In this document: piece by piece, positions 17,709-28,150 of the stretch
Position numbering within the stretch: position 1 is the stretch's first letter
Layout: each line of letters begins with the position of its first letter
Assembly (NCBI RefSeq): GCF_900323885.1
Contig: NZ_OOHJ01000022.1
Span: forward strand, 1 to 64,000
DNA: 64,000 nt
Reading direction: 5' to 3'
Source of the DNA: [Actinomadura] parvosata subsp. kistnae
Lineage (GTDB): Bacteria > Actinomycetota > Actinomycetes > Streptosporangiales > Streptosporangiaceae
Position numbers and translations under genes: made by a program
The notes under the pieces: generated by a model
Seen by the model: the letters and a program-made list of their open reading frames with translations, nothing else
Told to the model about the DNA's origin: nothing
Database searches by the model: none

Positions 17709-20515
17709 TCACTGTCCGGCGCGCGTACGCACCGTCGGCGCGGCGGAGCCTGTGGGAGGAATCTTCTTGCTCTTGATGGCGAACGTCATCACATCCTTGA
17801 ACACGGGGGCCGCCAACTGCCCGCCGAAGTGGCCTTTCTTCGGATTCTGCAGCACCGACAGCACCACCAGCCGCGGCTTGTCGGCCGGCGCGAACCCCAC
17901 GAACGAGGCCGTGTAACCGTCGTAACGGCCGAGCTCAGCATCGTAGCGGTTGGCCGTGCCCGTCTTGCCCGCCACCCGGTAACCGTCGATGGCGGCGAGC
18001 TGGCCCGTGCCCTCCTCGCCCACCGCGCTCTCCAGCATCGTCGCGATCTCCTTGGCCGTCGTCTCGCTCACCACTCTGGTCTGCTTACCGGGAGCCGCCG
18101 GGACGAACCTGCCGGAAGCGTCCGTCGTGCCCGCCACGATCTGCGGCTCGATCTTCACGCCGCCGTTGGCGATCGTCTGGTAGACGCTGGCCATCTGCAA
18201 CGCCGTCACCGACACGCCCTGCCCGTAGGCGACCGTACAGCTCTGGCTGCCCGACCACTTGCGGTAGTCGGGCAGCAGGCCCGCCTCCGCGCCCGGCACG
18301 CCGCCGCCCGGCGCCGTGCCGAAACCGAACGCCTTCAGCATCTCGTACAGCTTCTGGCTGCCGACCTTGCGCGCCGCCATGACCGTGGCCACGTTGCTCG
18401 ACTGCGCCATCGCCTGGCGGAACGTCAGCGCCTCCACCTTGTGCGCGTGGGCGTCACGCAGCACCTGGTCATAGCACTTGATGCTGTCGGGCACCTGGTA
18501 CACCGTGTCGGGCGTCACCACCCTGGCCTCCAGCGCGGCGGCGGCGGTGATCACCTTGTTGGTGCTGCCCGGCTCGAACACGTCGGCGGCGGCCTTGTTG
18601 ATGTAGCGCGACTCGGGGGCCTTGCGCCAGTTGTTCAGGTCGAGCTCGGGGGCGTTGGCCATGGCGATGATCTGCGCCGTCTGCACGTCCATGACGATCA
18701 CGGTGCCGCTGTCGGCCTCGGACTTCCGCACCTCCTCGGCGATCGACTTCTGGGCCGCCCACTGGATGTCGCGGTCGATCGTCAGCCGCACGTCCTGGCC
18801 GTCCACCGGCGCGGTGCGCTGGCTGCTCGTCATCGGGATGCGCTGGCCGTCGCGGCCCGTCTCCACGCGCTGCTCGCCGTCGCGCCCGGCCAGCAGCGAG
18901 TTCTTCGCCTGCTCCATGCCGCCCAGGCCGTTGCCCTCGTCGCCGACGAACCCGATCAGGCTGCCCGCCAGGTCGCCCGCCGGATACAACCGCTTGTACG
19001 TCTTCTTCGCCGACAGCGCGGGCAGCTCGCGCGCCTGCAGCAGCCGGGTGGCCACCACGGGATCGACGTCCCTGGCCAGGAGCTGGTAGTGGGTGCCCGT
19101 CTTCGCCAGCTTGGCGTTGATCTCCTGCTCGTCCTTGCCGAGCTGCTGCGCCAGGATCTTGGCGATCTTCGGACGCACCGCGGCCGGCACCTTCGTCGGG
19201 TCGACCGACACCTCACGGGCCTCCACCGTCACCGCCAGGTCGTGGCCGTTGACGTCGGTGATCGAGCCGCGCTTGGCCGGGATCGTCTCCGTGTGCTGGC
19301 GCTGGTCGGCCGCGGCGGCCTCGTACACCTTGGAATCGAGGCCCTGCATCTGGATCAGGCGGCCCGCGAAGATCGACAGGACGAACGTCATGCCGATCAG
19401 GCCGAAGTTGATCCGCCTGCGCGGGCTGCCCAGCCGCAGCACCAGTGGCGGGCGCGGCGGCTTGGGCGGCGGCCTGCGCGGGCCGCGCGGCGGCGGGACG
19501 TCGCCGCCCCTGCGCGCCGCCCGCTCGCGCGCCTCCCCGCCGGCCCGCCCGGCCTCCGCCCTGGTACGCCCCGCCTCCGGCCTGGTACGGCCCGGCTCCG
19601 GCCGCTCCCGGACGGGCTCCCGCCGCGCCCCGCGCGCTCCGGCACCCGCGGCACCCGCGCCCACCGGTCCGGCACCGCGACTCCCGGCACCACCGGCCGC
19701 GGCACCGCGGCTCCCAGCGCCACCGGCCGCGGCACCGCGACCCCCAGCACCGCCGGACGCCGCACCGCGACCCCCAGCGCCACCGGACGCGGCGCCCCGT
19801 GTACCGCCTGGGGCGGTCCCACGGCCTCCAGCGCCACCGGAGGCCGGGCCGCGCGAACCGGCCGGCCGGTCGTCAGCCCTGTCGCCGGCCCGATCGCCTG
19901 AACGGCCGCGCGCCCGCTCGTCACGCCCCTGCACGCGCCCCTTGAGCCGCTCGGCGTCCTCACGCCCCTGAGCGCCCCGCCCGCGCGGGCCGTCGCCGTC
20001 GTCGCGGGCCGCTTGCGCGCGCCGTCGGCCGGCTCCTGCCGGGACCGGCCCCGCACGTCGTCCCCACGCTCGCGCCCCGAACGGCCGCGCACGTCGCGCG
20101 CGTCAGGGGCGTCGTCACCCCGGTCGCGCCGCGCCCGGCCACGCCCCTCGTCGCCGGAGTCACGCCCCGGACGGCCGCGCGCGTCATCGCCCGGGTCACG
20201 CCCGGAACGACCGCGCGCGTCGTCACCGGAGTCGCGGCCGGTGCGGTCGGGGCGGTCGCGGTCCTCGTCGCGGCCGAACGCGTCGGGCCCGAACGGCAGA
20301 TCGAGGGGGTCGCGCGGGCGTCGCGGCGGGTTCTCCGGCGACGCCGGACGCCCAGTGCCATCAGATCGGGTGCCGTCAGATCGGGAGGCGCCCCCTTGGC
20401 GTCCCGTCCGGCCCGGACCTCCCGGCGTACGACGAGCGGCGCCGGGCCCTCCTTGAGAGCCGGCGCCGCCAGCGCCGCGGCCGGGACCCTGCCCCCTGCC
20501 GCCTGATTCCCTCAC
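17709..20515 (-). CDS. ftsI: FtsI/PBP2-type septal transpeptidase with long disordered N-terminus, one frameshift
   Basis: The transpeptidase half is intact: membrane helix near RINFGLIGMTFVLSIFAGRL, dimer domain, then SxxK (FEPGSTNKV), SxN (QSSNVAT) and KTG (AGKTGTANR). Upstream, the frame opens at an ATG at 19934, but the GTG at 20515 overlaps the ftsL stop as GTGA and starts a charged GRDSGDDARGRS-repeat region. The two frames join if one indel near 20005-20035 is corrected, since the second frame continues as RDDGDGPRGRGAQGREDAERLKG. The protein would be about 935 residues with ~340 disordered cytoplasmic residues, against about 600 in total for typical relatives. It crosslinks septal wall with FtsW. 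Confidence 0.85.
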
Positions 20516-21258
20516 CGCTCCGTGTCCACCTGGCTAGCCTGGTCGCCCGCGCTGCTCCAGCTGTTGACCTCGTCCCAGTCGCGGTTGTAGCCCTGCTTCT
20601 CGGCGAGGTCGGCGATGTTCTCGGGCTGCGTCTTGAGCTGGTACTTCTGGTCGATCTGCTCGTTCTGCAGGCGTGCTTCCGCGATCTCCTGGCGCAGGGT
20701 GGCGTCGGTGATGGCGTCCTTGGCGAGCATGGTGTTGAGCAGCAGCAGGCTCACCAGGCCGCCGCAGAGGAGCCCGACGACGAGCAGCACGAACGGCGCC
20801 CGCTGCCGGCGCGCGGGACGGCGCCGCGGCGCGGGACGGCCCGGCCCTGCCTCGGCACGCGGGCGCCCGCCCACCGGCCGCCGGCTCGCGGCCTGGCCGC
20901 GCACCCGCTCGACGAGCGGCGTGCCGCGGCCCTTGCTCCGCACCCGCTCAGCGGCCGGCGCCTCACGACCGGCGGCACCGCCCACCCGCTCACCGGCCTC
21001 ACGACCGGCGGTGCCGCGGGCGCGCGCCGGCGCCGTGCCGCTCGCGTCACCGCGGGCGCGCTCGGCGGCCGGCCGTCTCCCGGCGGCGTCGGCGCGGGCC
21101 TGCTCGGCGGCCGAGCGCTTGGCCTCGGGCTCGTGCCGGGTGTCGGGACGGGGACGCGGCTTGGGCTGTTGCGTGGTCGCCGAGCGGCGCGTGCCCGTCT
21201 TGGGCACGGTGCGGCGGCCGGGCGTGCCCTTGCCGGTCTCCTGCTCAGTCGTCAACAC
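20512..21258 (-). CDS. ftsL: FtsL-like division protein with disordered N-terminus
   Basis: 248 residues. Residues 1-150 are Arg/Ala/Gly/Pro-rich and low-complexity. One membrane helix follows (about 153-175, [19 protein letters not shown]), then a short coiled coil ([20 protein letters not shown]) and [12 protein letters not shown], the FtsL/septum-formation layout. Position between rsmH and ftsI supports ftsL. GTG start at 21258 overlaps the rsmH end by 14 bases. The long basic tail is unusual. Confidence 0.85.
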   Translation of the reverse strand: MLTTEQETGKGTPGRRTVPKTGTRRSATTQQPKPRPRPDTRHEPEAKRSAAEQARADAAGRRPAAERARGDASGTAPARARGTAGREAGERVGGAAGREAPAAERVRSKGRGTPLVERVRGQAASRRPVGGRPRAEAGPGRPAPRRRPARRQRAPFVLLVVGLLCGGLVSLLLLNTMLAKDAITDATLRQEIAEARLQNEQIDQKYQLKTQPENIADLAEKQGYNRDWDEVNSWSSAGDQASQVDTER

Positions 21259-22210
21259 GGATCCTCTCTGCCGCCCGTAGCCGGGCCGAGGCCGCCCGCG
21301 GGTTGCGGGCGAGCTCTTCGTCGCTTGGGAGCTCCGCTCCCCTCGTCAGCAGGCGGAACCTCGGCTGGTGAGCCGGTAGCGGGACGGGCAGCCCGGGGGG
21401 GCTGGTGTCCCTGGTTCGCGCCGTGAGGGCCTGCTTGGTGAGCCGGTCCTCGAGTGAGTGGTAGGAGAGCACGACGACTCTCCCGCCGAGCACGAGCGCG
21501 TCGAGTGCCGCGGGCAGCGCCGCCTCCAGGGCGGACAGCTCCGCGTTCACCTCGATGCGCAGTGCCTGGAAAGTGCGTTTGGCGGGGTTTCCCCCGGTGC
21601 GCCGGGTCGCGGCGGGGATGGCGTCGCGGACGATGTCCGCCAGCCGCTTCGTCGACGTTATTGCCTCTTTGGCGCGTTCCTTGATGATCAGGCTCGCGAC
21701 ACGCGGGGCGAATCTCTCCTCGCCGTAGTCGCGCAGGATGCGGGTCAGCTCCGCGGCGCTGTAGGTGTTGACGACCTGCTCGGCGGTCAGCTCTTGGGAG
21801 GTGTCCATGCGCATGTCGAGCGGCGCGTCGTAGGAGTAGGCGAACCCGCGCTCGGCCTCGTCGAGCTGCGGGGAGGAGACGCCGAGGTCGAAGAGGGCGC
21901 CGTCGATCGCGGTGCGGCCGGTGCGGGCCAGCACGTCGGCCAGGTCGGCGGAGGAGGCGTGGACCAGCGTGGTGCGCTCAGCGTAGGGGGCGAGCCTGCG
22001 GGTGGAGAAGTCGATGGCGAAAGGGTCGCGGTCGATGCCGATCAGGTGCAGCGACGGGTAGGCGGCGAGCAGGGCCTCGGAGTGGCCGCCGAGCCCGAGG
22101 TTGGCGTCGACGACGACGGGTGCGGGCCCGGAGAGTGCGGGGCCGAGCAGCTCCAGAACGCGCTCGAGCATCACCGGAACGTGACCGCCGATGCCGGCGT
22201 CGTCACTCAT
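21245..22210 (-). CDS. rsmH: RsmH, 16S rRNA m4C1402 methyltransferase
   Basis: 321 residues from ATG at 22210. It has [13 protein letters not shown], the SAM-binding [63 protein letters not shown] and [13 protein letters not shown] run of G residues precedes the ATG; an in-frame ATG at 22255 would add 15 residues and cannot be excluded. It is the second gene of the dcw cluster. Confidence 0.95.
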   Translation of the reverse strand: MSDDAGIGGHVPVMLERVLELLGPALSGPAPVVVDANLGLGGHSEALLAAYPSLHLIGIDRDPFAIDFSTRRLAPYAERTTLVHASSADLADVLARTGRTAIDGALFDLGVSSPQLDEAERGFAYSYDAPLDMRMDTSQELTAEQVVNTYSAAELTRILRDYGEERFAPRVASLIIKERAKEAITSTKRLADIVRDAIPAATRRTGGNPAKRTFQALRIEVNAELSALEAALPAALDALVLGGRVVVLSYHSLEDRLTKQALTARTRDTSPPGLPVPLPAHQPRFRLLTRGAELPSDEELARNPRAASARLRAAERIRVDD

Positions 22211-22432
22211 CTCCAACCCCCCTCTCGCGTCCTTGCTCGCGGATGACGCGTTCATCGATCGTTCGCCGGTCCTTTCCTGGGTCCCCACCCGGAGCCGCCC
22301 GGCCAGGTCCCCATCCGCACCCTCTTCGTGGACGCCTGCCATCTGACACCGGGGAAGGTGCATCAGCTGGCAGACAGTGGTTGCGGGTGGAGACCTCGCC
22401 GAACGACATCACCGACGGATCGACCGTGGTCA

Positions 22433-22864
22433 CTACAAGATCCCTGGCAGCACCTCCTCCGACAGCTCGGAAAACGCCTGCTCCTGCTCACTGAGATAGG
22501 TGTCCCAGGCCTGTGCGTCCCAGATCTCCAGCCGGGTGTTGGCCCCGATGACGACGCAGTCACGCTCCAGCCCCGCGTATTGACGCAGGCTCTGCGGGAT
22601 CGTGATGCGTCCTTGCTTGTCTGGTTTCTCGTCGGACGCGCTGGCGAAGAAGACGCGGCTGTAGTCACGCACCGCCTTGGCGGTGACCGGGGCGGTGCTG
22701 AGAGCCTCGGTAATGCGCTGGAACTCCTCCACGGGAAACACGTAGAGGCATCGCTCCTGGCCTTTGGTGATCACAAGACCCTCCGCCAGCTCCTCACGGT
22801 ACTTAGCCGGCAGGAACAGCCGTCCCTTGTCGTCCAGACGCGGTTGATGGGTGCCGAGGAACAT
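22433..22864 (-). CDS. mraZ: MraZ transcriptional regulator
   Basis: 143 residues, two AbrB-like SpoVT repeats: [26 protein letters not shown] and a second with [22 protein letters not shown]. MraZ forms ring oligomers that bind repeated TGGNG boxes and control the dcw operon, including its own promoter. ATG at 22864 is chosen: GGGAGG lies eight bases upstream and the conserved MFLG starts there. First gene of the cluster. Confidence 0.96.
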   Translation of the reverse strand: MFLGTHQPRLDDKGRLFLPAKYREELAEGLVITKGQERCLYVFPVEEFQRITEALSTAPVTAKAVRDYSRVFFASASDEKPDKQGRITIPQSLRQYAGLERDCVVIGANTRLEIWDAQAWDTYLSEQEQAFSELSEEVLPGIL

Positions 22865-22913
22865 CGGCCCCACCTCCCGTGCCTCGTGAAGCGCTCAGCG
22901 CTGGTGCACCGGG

Positions 22914-22957
22914 CTCTCCACTGCGCACCACCATACTCCACTTCTCCCCACCGTCAA
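22914..22957 (-). promoter_or_regulatory. mraZ promoter overlapped by four MraZ boxes
   Basis: On the minus strand TTGACG (22952-22957), a 16-bp spacer and TATGGT (22930-22935) form a promoter ending about 65 bases before mraZ. Across it run four direct repeats at an exact 10-bp spacing: GTGGGG (22946-22951), GTGGAG (22936-22941), GTGGTG (22926-22931) and GTGGAG (22916-22921). This matches the known TGGNG MraZ operator and implies autorepression. Confidence 0.85.
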
Positions 22958-23290
22958 CTGATTCGAACCGTCTTCATCATCGGTTTCCGTTGCGTTACCG
23001 CAGGTCAGAGCGATGGCGTGGGGTGGGGGGCGGTGGGCGGGCGGCCAACCCTCATGGGCGTGTCGAGAGTTGCGAACGCCGTGGAAATAGGGGCTGCGGG
23101 CGCGGTGGAGGCTCAGGGTGGGGGAAAGTGGGGCGCCCGGTGGGGGTGTAGCGGGCGGCACAGTGTCACTGGATTCGCACTGCTATGCCACAAGAACAGG
23201 AACTTTGCCGGTGTTCGCTGGAATATCCGCAAATGTCGCTCAAGAACCCGCAGCGTCGTAGGGTCGTACACACAATGGAAAAGGAATGGC
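22958..23290. other. divergent intergenic region mraZ / moxR
   Basis: About 330 bases between the mraZ promoter and the plus-strand MoxR gene. It contains a G-rich stretch (around 23020-23150) and a weak TAGGGT -10-like element at 23259-23264 for moxR, without a clear -35. I see no gene here. Confidence 0.4.
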
Positions 23291-24325
23291 ATGGCTCCCG
23301 CAAAGGCACCGTACCGGGACAGCCGTCGCACTTCTCATGGAGGCCTGGTGGCAGTAACCCATGACGTCCCTCCCCAGCTCGACGAGCTGGTCTCCACAGC
23401 CCACCGGATTCGGCAGGCCATCGAATCGGTGATCGAGGGCAAGAGCGACGCCGTCCGCCTCACCCTGACCGTCTTGCTCGCGGAGGGCCACCTCCTGATC
23501 GAGGACGTGCCGGGCGTCGGCAAGACGATGCTGGCCAAGGCACTCGCCCGCTCGATCGACTGCCCGGTGCGCCGGGTGCAGTTCACCCCCGACCTGCTGC
23601 CCAGCGACATCACCGGGGTGAGCGCCTACAACCAGCAGACGCGCGAGTTCGAGTTCAAGCCCGGGCCCGTCTTCGCCAACATCGTCGTCGGTGACGAGAT
23701 CAACCGTGCCTCACCCAAGACGCAGTCCGCGTTGCTGGAGTGCATGGAGGAGCACCAGGTGACGGTGGACGGGCACACCTACCAGCTCGACGCGCCGTTC
23801 ATGGTGATCGCCACCCAGAACCCGATCGAGATGGAGGGCACCTATCCCCTTCCCGAGGCGCAGCGCGACCGCTTCACCGCGCGCGTCGCGATGGGCTACC
23901 CCGAGCCGACCGCCGAGCTGGAGATGCTCGACGTGCACGGCGGCACCTCGCCGCTCGACAAGCTCGAACCGGTGGCGACGACGGCCGAGGTGCGCGCCCT
24001 GATCGAGGCCGTGCGCGGCGTCTACGTCTCGCAGGCGGTCAAGAAGTACGCCATCGACCTGGTCGTGGCCACCCGCCACTCCCCCGACCTGCGGCTGGGC
24101 GCCTCTCCCCGGTCCACGCTGCAGCTCGTACGGGCCGCGCGGGCGCACGCGGCACTGGCGGGCCGCGACTACGTCATCCCCGACGACCTCCAGGACCTGG
24201 CCATCCCCGTGCTGGCCCACCGGCTCCTGCCGAGCGTCGAGGCGCAGGGGCAGCGGCGCCTGCCGGAGCAGGTGGTGACGGATCTGGTCAGGCGCGTCCC
24301 GGTGCCGGAGACCCGCTCCTCATGA
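23291..24325 (+). CDS. MoxR family AAA+ ATPase
   Basis: 344 residues. Walker A is IEDVPGVGKTMLAKAL, Walker B VGDEINRASPKTQSALLE, with sensor ATQNPIEMEGTYPLPEAQRDRF and C-terminal lid. MoxR ATPases act as chaperones for assembly of partner complexes, usually with DUF58/VWA proteins. ATG at 23291 has AAAGGA five bases upstream; GTG at 23348 with GGAGG is an alternative that removes 19 poorly conserved residues. It overlaps the DUF58 gene by four bases. Confidence 0.93.
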   Translation: MAPAKAPYRDSRRTSHGGLVAVTHDVPPQLDELVSTAHRIRQAIESVIEGKSDAVRLTLTVLLAEGHLLIEDVPGVGKTMLAKALARSIDCPVRRVQFTPDLLPSDITGVSAYNQQTREFEFKPGPVFANIVVGDEINRASPKTQSALLECMEEHQVTVDGHTYQLDAPFMVIATQNPIEMEGTYPLPEAQRDRFTARVAMGYPEPTAELEMLDVHGGTSPLDKLEPVATTAEVRALIEAVRGVYVSQAVKKYAIDLVVATRHSPDLRLGASPRSTLQLVRAARAHAALAGRDYVIPDDLQDLAIPVLAHRLLPSVEAQGQRRLPEQVVTDLVRRVPVPETRSS

Positions 24326-25584
24326 GAGCCGGACTCAAGGCGCTGACGTCCAGGGGCAGATCGTTCCTGGCCTCCGGGATCGCGGCGCTGCTCATGGCGT
24401 TCCTGCTGGGCGAGAACGACCTGTTCAGGATCGGCGTCCTGGTGACGGCGCTGCCGCTGCTGGCCGCGATGGTGGTGGCGCGCACCCGCTACCGGCTGAG
24501 CTGCGCCCGGCGCCTGGACCCGCCGAGGGCCGAGGTGGGCGGAGAGGCCACCGTGACCCTGCGGCTGGAGAACGTCACGAGGCTTCCCACCGGGCTGCTG
24601 CTCATCGAGGACACGGTGCCGTACGCGCTGGGCGTGCGGCCCCGGTTCGTCCTGGACCGGGTCGAGCCGCGCGGCGTGCGGGAGATCGACTACCGGGTCC
24701 GCTCGGACCTGCGCGGCCGGTACACGATCGGCCCGCTGTCCATCCGCATCGCCGACCCGTTCGGGCTGGTGGAGCTGACCCGCTCGTTCACGATCAGCGA
24801 CACGCTGGTGGTGACGCCGCACGTGGCGGCGCTGCCGCACGTGCGGTTGTCGGGTGAGTGGACAGGCGGCGGCGACAGCAGGACCAGGAGCGTCGCGGCG
24901 GCCGGCGACGACGACGTGGCGCCGCGCGAGTACCGGCAGGGCGACGACCTGCGGCGGGTGCACTGGCGCTCGACGGCCCGCTACGGCGAGCTGATGGTGC
25001 GCCGCGAGGAGCAGCAGTGGCAGAGCCGCGGCGCGCTCCTGCTGGACACGCGCCGGCACGCGCACCGCGGCGAGGGCCCGCGCTCGTCGTTCGAGGTGGC
25101 CGTCTCGGCCGCGGCCTCGATCGGCGTGCACCTCGCCCACGAGGGCCTCGGCCTGCGGCTGGTCACCGACCAGGGCGCCGAGCACCTGACCGACTCGGGC
25201 CTGAGCTACTCGCTGCTCGACACCCTCGCCGTGGTCCGGCACAGCCCGGCCCGCTCCCTGGAGATGGGCATCTCGGCGCTGCGCTCGGGCGGCGGCGACG
25301 GCCTGATCGTGGCGGTGCTGGGCGCGATGGACGCCGACGAGGCCAGGGAGCTGGCGCGGCTGCGGCACAGCGGCATCACCGCCGTGGCCGTCCTGCTCGA
25401 CGTCAGCACGTGGGAGAGCCGCGACCGGGCCGCCGAGGAGAACCACCTGGCCGTGCAGACCGTGCTGGCCGGCTACGGCTGGCGCATCGTGCGGCTGCCC
25501 GCCGGCACCTCGATCGCCTCCGTGTGGCAGGACGCCGCCAACCGCGGCAGGTACGCGCTCAACCCCGCCGGAGGAGCGGCATGA
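24322..25584 (+). CDS. DUF58 domain protein (membrane, VWA-like)
   Basis: 420 residues. Two N-terminal membrane segments (about 13-55), a beta-sandwich region, then the DUF58 core with EYRQGDDLRRVHWRSTARYGELMVRREEQ, followed by a VWA-like domain (LLLDTRRHAHRG onward). Genes of this type are nearly always coupled to moxR and a transglutaminase. The ATG overlaps the moxR stop as ATGA. The substrate is unknown. Confidence 0.9.
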   Translation: MRAGLKALTSRGRSFLASGIAALLMAFLLGENDLFRIGVLVTALPLLAAMVVARTRYRLSCARRLDPPRAEVGGEATVTLRLENVTRLPTGLLLIEDTVPYALGVRPRFVLDRVEPRGVREIDYRVRSDLRGRYTIGPLSIRIADPFGLVELTRSFTISDTLVVTPHVAALPHVRLSGEWTGGGDSRTRSVAAAGDDDVAPREYRQGDDLRRVHWRSTARYGELMVRREEQQWQSRGALLLDTRRHAHRGEGPRSSFEVAVSAAASIGVHLAHEGLGLRLVTDQGAEHLTDSGLSYSLLDTLAVVRHSPARSLEMGISALRSGGGDGLIVAVLGAMDADEARELARLRHSGITAVAVLLDVSTWESRDRAAEENHLAVQTVLAGYGWRIVRLPAGTSIASVWQDAANRGRYALNPAGGAA

Positions 25585-28013
25585 GACTGACGATCGCCGC
25601 CGGGGTGGCCTCGTTCACCGCGGCGTTCCTGCTCTCCCCGCTCTTCCAGGGCGGCGGCTGGTTCTGGACGTCCCTCGGCGTCGTGCTGGCCGTGGTGGCG
25701 GCAGGCCTGGTGAGCAGCCGCCTGTCGCTGCCGGCGTGGGCGGCGCCGCTGCTGGGGCTGGCCGCGACGTGGATCTTCCTGACCCTGTCCTTCGCCTCCG
25801 ACAAGGCGTGGGCGCTGGTGGTGCCCACGAAGTCCTCGGTGGTGGAGCTGGGCAGGCTGCTCGCCGTCGGCTGGGCCGACATCCAGCGCTTCGCGGCCCC
25901 CGTACCGGAGACCGAGGGTGTCACGCTGCTCACGGCGGGCGGCGTGGCGCTGATCGCGATCGCCGTGGACCTGCTCGCCGCGCGGGTGCGGCGAGCAGCT
26001 CTGTCGGGACTGCCGCTGCTGGCGCTGGCGACGGTGCCGGCCACGATCCTGTCCGAGCCGATCAGCTGGTGGGCGTTCATCGTGGCCGCGCTCGGCTTCA
26101 TCAGCCTGCTGATCGCCGACGGGCGCGAGCGGGTGGGCCACTGGGGCCGCGCGGTGCTGGTGCGCCGCACCCGCCAGGCCACCTCCGGTACGCCGTCCGC
26201 GGCCCGGGCCGCCGCCGACACGAGCGGGCTGCGGCTGTCGGGCAAGCGCATCGGGTTCGCCGCGATCCTGCTGGCCGTGCTGCTGCCGGCGGCGCTGCCG
26301 GCGATGGAGCCGGTGTCGTTCTTCACGTTCGGCGTGGGCGGGCGCGGGTCGGGCCCGGGCAACTCGATCAGCATCCCGAACCCGATCGCCAACCTGAAGG
26401 GCCAGCTCGACCTGCCGGAGCGGCGGGTGGTGCTGACCTACGCCAACAACGACAACAAGCCCCGCTACCTGCGCATCTACGCGCTGGACACGTTCGACGG
26501 CCAGCAGTTCGGCATGACGCAGCCGAAGGGCGCGCCGCAGAACAGGACGGAGAACGGCCCGCTGCCCGAGCCTCCGGGACTCGGCCCCGAGCCGAAGATC
26601 AACAACGTCGTCACGAACATCAGGATCAGCGACGAGATCGCGCGGCTGCGGTTCCTGCCGCTGCCGTACCCGCCACGGGAGATCAGGGTGGACGGCGACT
26701 GGCGGGCCGACGTGGACACGCTGATGGTCTTCTCCACCCGCGAGGAGGCCGCCGGCCTGGAGTACGAGGTGGCCACCAGCGAGCCCCAGCCGACCGTGGA
26801 CCTGCTCGACTCCCTCGACGGCATCCGCCCCGAGGTGGACCCGCGCTTCCTCGCCCTGCCGGAGGACCTGCCGCAGGAGGTCAGGGACCTGGCGGAGGAG
26901 GTCACGGCGGGCGCCACCACCACCTACGACGCGGCGCTGAAGCTGCAGGAGTTCTTCACCAAACCGGGCAACTTCCAGTACGACCTGCGCACCCAGGGGC
27001 ACAGCAGCTCCGCGCTGCGCGACTTCCTGATCCGTGACCGGGTCGGCTACTGCGAGCAGTTCGCCGCGTCGATGGCGGTGCTGGCCAGGCAGGTGGGCAT
27101 CCCGTCGCGGGTGGCGATCGGCTACACGGGCGGCGTGCAGGTCGGCGAGCGGTGGGAGGTGGGCACGAACGACTCCCACTCGTGGCCTGAGCTGTACTTC
27201 GAGGGCGTGGGCTGGCTGCCGTTCGAGCCGACCCCGTCGGGAGCGGCCGGGCAGGGCAGCGCGCGCGTGCCCGTGTACGCGCAGCCGCGGCCGGTGGAGA
27301 CGACCGGGACGAGCAGCACGCCGACGCCGGGGGCGAGCAGCTCCGCCGCCGACGAGCCGCAGAGCCCGACGGCTCGGCGCAACATCCGCGAGCTGGACCG
27401 CGAGGGCACGGTCGCGACCGGCACGCTGCCGCCCGACGACTCGATGCCGCTGATCGCCAAGATCGGGATCGGGCTGGCGGCGCTGCTGCTCCTCCTGCTG
27501 ATCCCGGCGGCCGCGCGGCTGGTGACCAGGAGCCGGCGGGTCCGCAGCCTCGGCTGGAAGGTGTCGGAGCCCTCCGACGAGCTGACGGCCAGGATGGTCT
27601 CGGGCCGCGGCCGGCTCACGGTGGCGGCCGCGTGGGCGGAGCTGGACGACGTGCTGTACGACTACGGCATGGCCCGCGAGACCAGCGAGACCCCGAGGGC
27701 GCTGGCCCGGCGGCTGACCCAGCAGTACGAGCTCGACGCCGAGTCGGCGGCGGCCCTGTCGGCGATCGCCTCGGCGGTGGAGCGGGTGCTGTTCGCCCGG
27801 GACCCGGGCCGGATCGAGCCGATGAGCAAGGACCTGCGCAAGGTGCGGCAGGCGCTGGCGGCCACGGTGTCACGCGGCAGGCGGATGCGGGCGGTGCTGC
27901 TGCCCCCGTCGACGCTGCGCCGGCTGCGGCTCCTGGGCGAGCGGCTGCTCGACGGGTTCGACCTGCTGGAGACGATCAGGCTGCGGCGGACGGCGGCCCA
28001 GAAGGGCGGCTGA
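25581..28013 (+). CDS. TgpA-type membrane transglutaminase-like protein
   Basis: 810 residues. N-terminal DUF3488-type bundle of about six to seven membrane helices (1-250), periplasmic region, then a transglutaminase core with the catalytic cysteine in VGYCEQFAASMAVLARQVG (near 490) and histidine in NDSHSWPELYFEG (near 533). One more membrane helix (about 622-645) and a DUF4129-like cytoplasmic tail follow. ATGA overlap with the DUF58 gene. The set probably acts on envelope proteins; the reaction is inferred from family only. Confidence 0.9.
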   Translation: MRLTIAAGVASFTAAFLLSPLFQGGGWFWTSLGVVLAVVAAGLVSSRLSLPAWAAPLLGLAATWIFLTLSFASDKAWALVVPTKSSVVELGRLLAVGWADIQRFAAPVPETEGVTLLTAGGVALIAIAVDLLAARVRRAALSGLPLLALATVPATILSEPISWWAFIVAALGFISLLIADGRERVGHWGRAVLVRRTRQATSGTPSAARAAADTSGLRLSGKRIGFAAILLAVLLPAALPAMEPVSFFTFGVGGRGSGPGNSISIPNPIANLKGQLDLPERRVVLTYANNDNKPRYLRIYALDTFDGQQFGMTQPKGAPQNRTENGPLPEPPGLGPEPKINNVVTNIRISDEIARLRFLPLPYPPREIRVDGDWRADVDTLMVFSTREEAAGLEYEVATSEPQPTVDLLDSLDGIRPEVDPRFLALPEDLPQEVRDLAEEVTAGATTTYDAALKLQEFFTKPGNFQYDLRTQGHSSSALRDFLIRDRVGYCEQFAASMAVLARQVGIPSRVAIGYTGGVQVGERWEVGTNDSHSWPELYFEGVGWLPFEPTPSGAAGQGSARVPVYAQPRPVETTGTSSTPTPGASSSAADEPQSPTARRNIRELDREGTVATGTLPPDDSMPLIAKIGIGLAALLLLLLIPAAARLVTRSRRVRSLGWKVSEPSDELTARMVSGRGRLTVAAAWAELDDVLYDYGMARETSETPRALARRLTQQYELDAESAAALSAIASAVERVLFARDPGRIEPMSKDLRKVRQALAATVSRGRRMRAVLLPPSTLRRLRLLGERLLDGFDLLETIRLRRTAAQKGG

Positions 28014-28024
28014 GCCGCGGAAAG

Positions 28025-28057
28025 CGCGTGCGCGGGCGTCCATCGCCCGCGCACGCG
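28025..28057 (+). terminator. hairpin terminator after the transglutaminase gene
   Basis: Perfect 14-bp inverted repeat CGCGTGCGCGGGCG (28025-28038) and its complement (28044-28057) with a 5-base loop, 11 bases past the stop. No U-tract. Confidence 0.75.
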
Positions 28058-28068
28058 GGGGCGCCTGC

Positions 28069-28150
28069 GATGTAGCTGGGAACATCCGAAGTCGCTGGAA
28101 AGCTCACCGAAGCCGCTGGGAACACCCGAAGTCGCTGGGAACACACCGAC
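28069..28150. repeat. short tandem repeat, ~20-bp unit
   Basis: Four imperfect copies of a unit resembling GTCGCTGGGAACACCCGAA lie between the two hairpins downstream of the transglutaminase operon. No coding role is apparent. Confidence 0.6.
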
